Assembly: GCA_012727825.1 (NCBI GenBank)
Contig: JAAYGH010000068.1
Coordinates: 1 to 6,727, forward strand
DNA length: 6,727 nt
Source: Trueperella sp.
Lineage (GTDB): Bacteria; Actinomycetota; Actinomycetes; Actinomycetales; Actinomycetaceae
Direction of reading: 5' to 3'
The notes beneath the pieces are model-generated. The model made no database searches, was not told where the DNA came from, and saw only the letters and a list, made by a program, of their open reading frames with translations. Position 1 is the first letter of the stretch. Every line of letters begins with the position of its first letter. Positions 5,299 to 6,727 of this stretch are shown here, piece by piece. Both the position numbers and the translations under genes were made by a program.

Positions 5299-6727
5299 AT
5301 GGCCCAGATTATCTACACGCATACCGACGAAGCCCCCATGTTGGCAACCGCTTCCCTCCTCCCCATCATCGAAGGATTCGCCGCACAGGCCGGAATCGAC
5401 GTCGACACTCGCGATATTTCGCTGTCCGGGCGAATCATCGCGGCATTCTCGGATACGTTGCCCGAGGACCAACGTGCGCCTGACGCGCTCGCCGAACTCG
5501 GCGAACTCGCCACAACCCCCGGGGCAAACATCATTAAGCTGCCAAATATTTCAGCTTCGATCCCGCAGCTCAAAGCGGCTGTCAAGGAGTTGCAGGCCAA
5601 GGGCTACGAGCTTCCCGACTACCCGGAAGATCCATCGACGCCAAACGAGCGTGACTGGCGCTCCCGCTATGACTCCGTGATGGGTTCGGCTGTGAACCCC
5701 GTGCTGCGTGAAGGCAACTCTGATCGTCGCGCCCCGCAGGCCGTGAAGAATTTCGCAAAAAATAACCCACACTCGATGAAGCCCTGGTCGGCAGATTCGA
5801 AAACGCGCGTCGCCACGATGAGTGCGAATGACTTTCGCGCGAACGAGGTATCTACTGTGGTACCGAGAGGCGGAACGGTGCAGATCGTTCACGTTGCAGG
5901 CGATGGCACAACGAGCGTCCTCAAGGAGGACCTTGCAGTGACTGAGGGCGAGATCCTCGACGCAACGAAACTCGACGCCGCCGCTCTTGATGAGTTCCTC
6001 ACCGACCAAGTCGCCGCCGCCCGGGAGGAGAACGTGCTCTACTCGCTCCACCTCAAAGCCACGATGATGAAGGTCTCAGACCCGATTATTTTCGGCCATG
6101 CCGTGCGAGCGTTCTTCCCCGCGACCTTTGCCTCATACGGTGAAGACCTGAATGCCGCGGGTCTCTCGGCGAACGATGGCCTTGGCACACTGTTTGCCGG
6201 CCTTGAAAATCTTGCGAACGGCGCTAAGATCCGAGCGTCGTTCGATCAGGAAATGGCAGACGGACCGCGCATATCGATGGTGAACTCCGACCGCGGAATC
6301 ACCAACCTGCACGTGCCCTCCGACGTCATCGTCGATGCCTCAATGCCATCTATGATCCGCAACGGAGGCCAGGTGTGGGGCCCGGACGGCGAGGCTGCCG
6401 ACACGATTGCAGTCATCCCCGATTCTTCCTACGCGGGTGTCTACCATGCCGTCATCGAGGACTGCCAGGCACACGGGGCGTTCGACCCGACAACGATGGG
6501 TACCGTTCCAAACGTCGGTCTCATGGCTCAAAAGGCTGAGGAGTACGGCTCACACGACAAGACGTTCGAGATCGAGTCCGATGGCACCGTTGAGGTTCGA
6601 TTGGGCGACGACGTCCTGCTCTCAGTTCCCGTGAGCGCCGGCGACATCTACCGTTCGTGCCAGACTAAGGACGCCGCGATCCGCGACTGGGTCCAGCTCG
6701 CTGTGCGCCGCTCGCGAATCTCGGGCA
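5299..6727 (+). CDS. icd: Monomeric NADP-dependent isocitrate dehydrogenase (3' end beyond the right edge)
   Basis: TCA-cycle enzyme converting isocitrate and NADP+ to 2-oxoglutarate, CO2 and NADPH; the large monomeric type (about 740 residues), common in actinobacteria and some proteobacteria. The first 476 residues are present with no stop or frameshift. Diagnostic stretches are [18 protein letters not shown] (129-146), followed by [33 protein letters not shown] (250-267), NDGLGTLF (292-299) and [15 protein letters not shown] (343-357). By comparison with the Azotobacter enzyme, S130, N133, R137, R143 and K253 should contact isocitrate and D346 the metal, with Y416 near the active site. The start has AGGAG 5 bases upstream and the expected [13 protein letters not shown] beginning. 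It is divergent from the phosphatase operon across a 212-bp region. The C-terminal part, with the remaining cofactor-binding residues, is outside the window. Confidence 0.97.
   Translation, partial: MAQIIYTHTDEAPMLATASLLPIIEGFAAQAGIDVDTRDISLSGRIIAAFSDTLPEDQRAPDALAELGELATTPGANIIKLPNISASIPQLKAAVKELQAKGYELPDYPEDPSTPNERDWRSRYDSVMGSAVNPVLREGNSDRRAPQAVKNFAKNNPHSMKPWSADSKTRVATMSANDFRANEVSTVVPRGGTVQIVHVAGDGTTSVLKEDLAVTEGEILDATKLDAAALDEFLTDQVAAAREENVLYSLHLKATMMKVSDPIIFGHAVRAFFPATFASYGEDLNAAGLSANDGLGTLFAGLENLANGAKIRASFDQEMADGPRISMVNSDRGITNLHVPSDVIVDASMPSMIRNGGQVWGPDGEAADTIAVIPDSSYAGVYHAVIEDCQAHGAFDPTTMGTVPNVGLMAQKAEEYGSHDKTFEIESDGTVEVRLGDDVLLSVPVSAGDIYRSCQTKDAAIRDWVQLAVRRSRISG

Noticed and set aside
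4830..5483. Plus-strand open frame of 217 codons spanning the phosphatase, the intergenic region and the start of isocitrate dehydrogenase
   Set aside because: It crosses two confidently identified genes and their control region in the wrong frame and has no domain.
5551..6051. Minus-strand open frame of 166 codons inside isocitrate dehydrogenase
   Set aside because: Antisense to conserved active-site stretches of the dehydrogenase; no protein features of its own.

Overview
The window comes from a bacterial chromosome of moderately high G+C with C/G-biased third codon positions. The gene set fits a high-G+C Gram-positive (actinobacterium): a monomeric NADP-type isocitrate dehydrogenase, an M18 aminopeptidase, a short WPD-loop tyrosine phosphatase with a CGGGxGRTG signature, and start codons that sit directly behind -10-like boxes (possible leaderless transcripts). 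Family Actinomycetaceae is a guess. I see no RNA gene, insertion sequence, phage gene or CRISPR array; this looks like ordinary chromosome packed with small operons.

Layout. (1) Bases 1-2696, minus strand: an M18 aminopeptidase (1431-2696) followed, with an 8-bp overlap, by a class I adenylate-forming acyl-CoA ligase (1-1438) that starts at GTG and runs off the left edge. (2) Bases 2697-2854: a short divergent intergenic region with promoter-like boxes facing both ways. (3) Bases 2855-3812, plus strand: a 58-residue Cys-containing small protein (CGPDGC motif) whose stop overlaps the start of an aldo/keto reductase; the pair looks translationally coupled. (4) Bases 3822-5086, minus strand: a protein-tyrosine-phosphatase-like gene and an alpha/beta hydrolase joined by a TAATG stop/start overlap; the hydrolase has Asp where the nucleophilic Ser of its elbow should be. 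(5) Bases 5087-5298: a second divergent region with a perfect 7-bp inverted repeat of LacI-operator type just upstream of the phosphatase and a consensus TATAAT for the next gene. (6) Bases 5299-6727, plus strand: the first 476 codons of monomeric isocitrate dehydrogenase, running off the right edge.

The genes do not form one obvious pathway. Isocitrate dehydrogenase makes NADPH and 2-oxoglutarate, and the aldo/keto reductase would consume NADPH, but they are separate transcription units. The points most worth a second look are the unannotated-looking 58-residue protein fused by overlap to the reductase, the Ser-to-Asp change in the hydrolase, the glycine-poor ATP loop of the acyl-CoA ligase, and the palindrome in front of the phosphatase operon. 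None of these amounts to proof of a new system.
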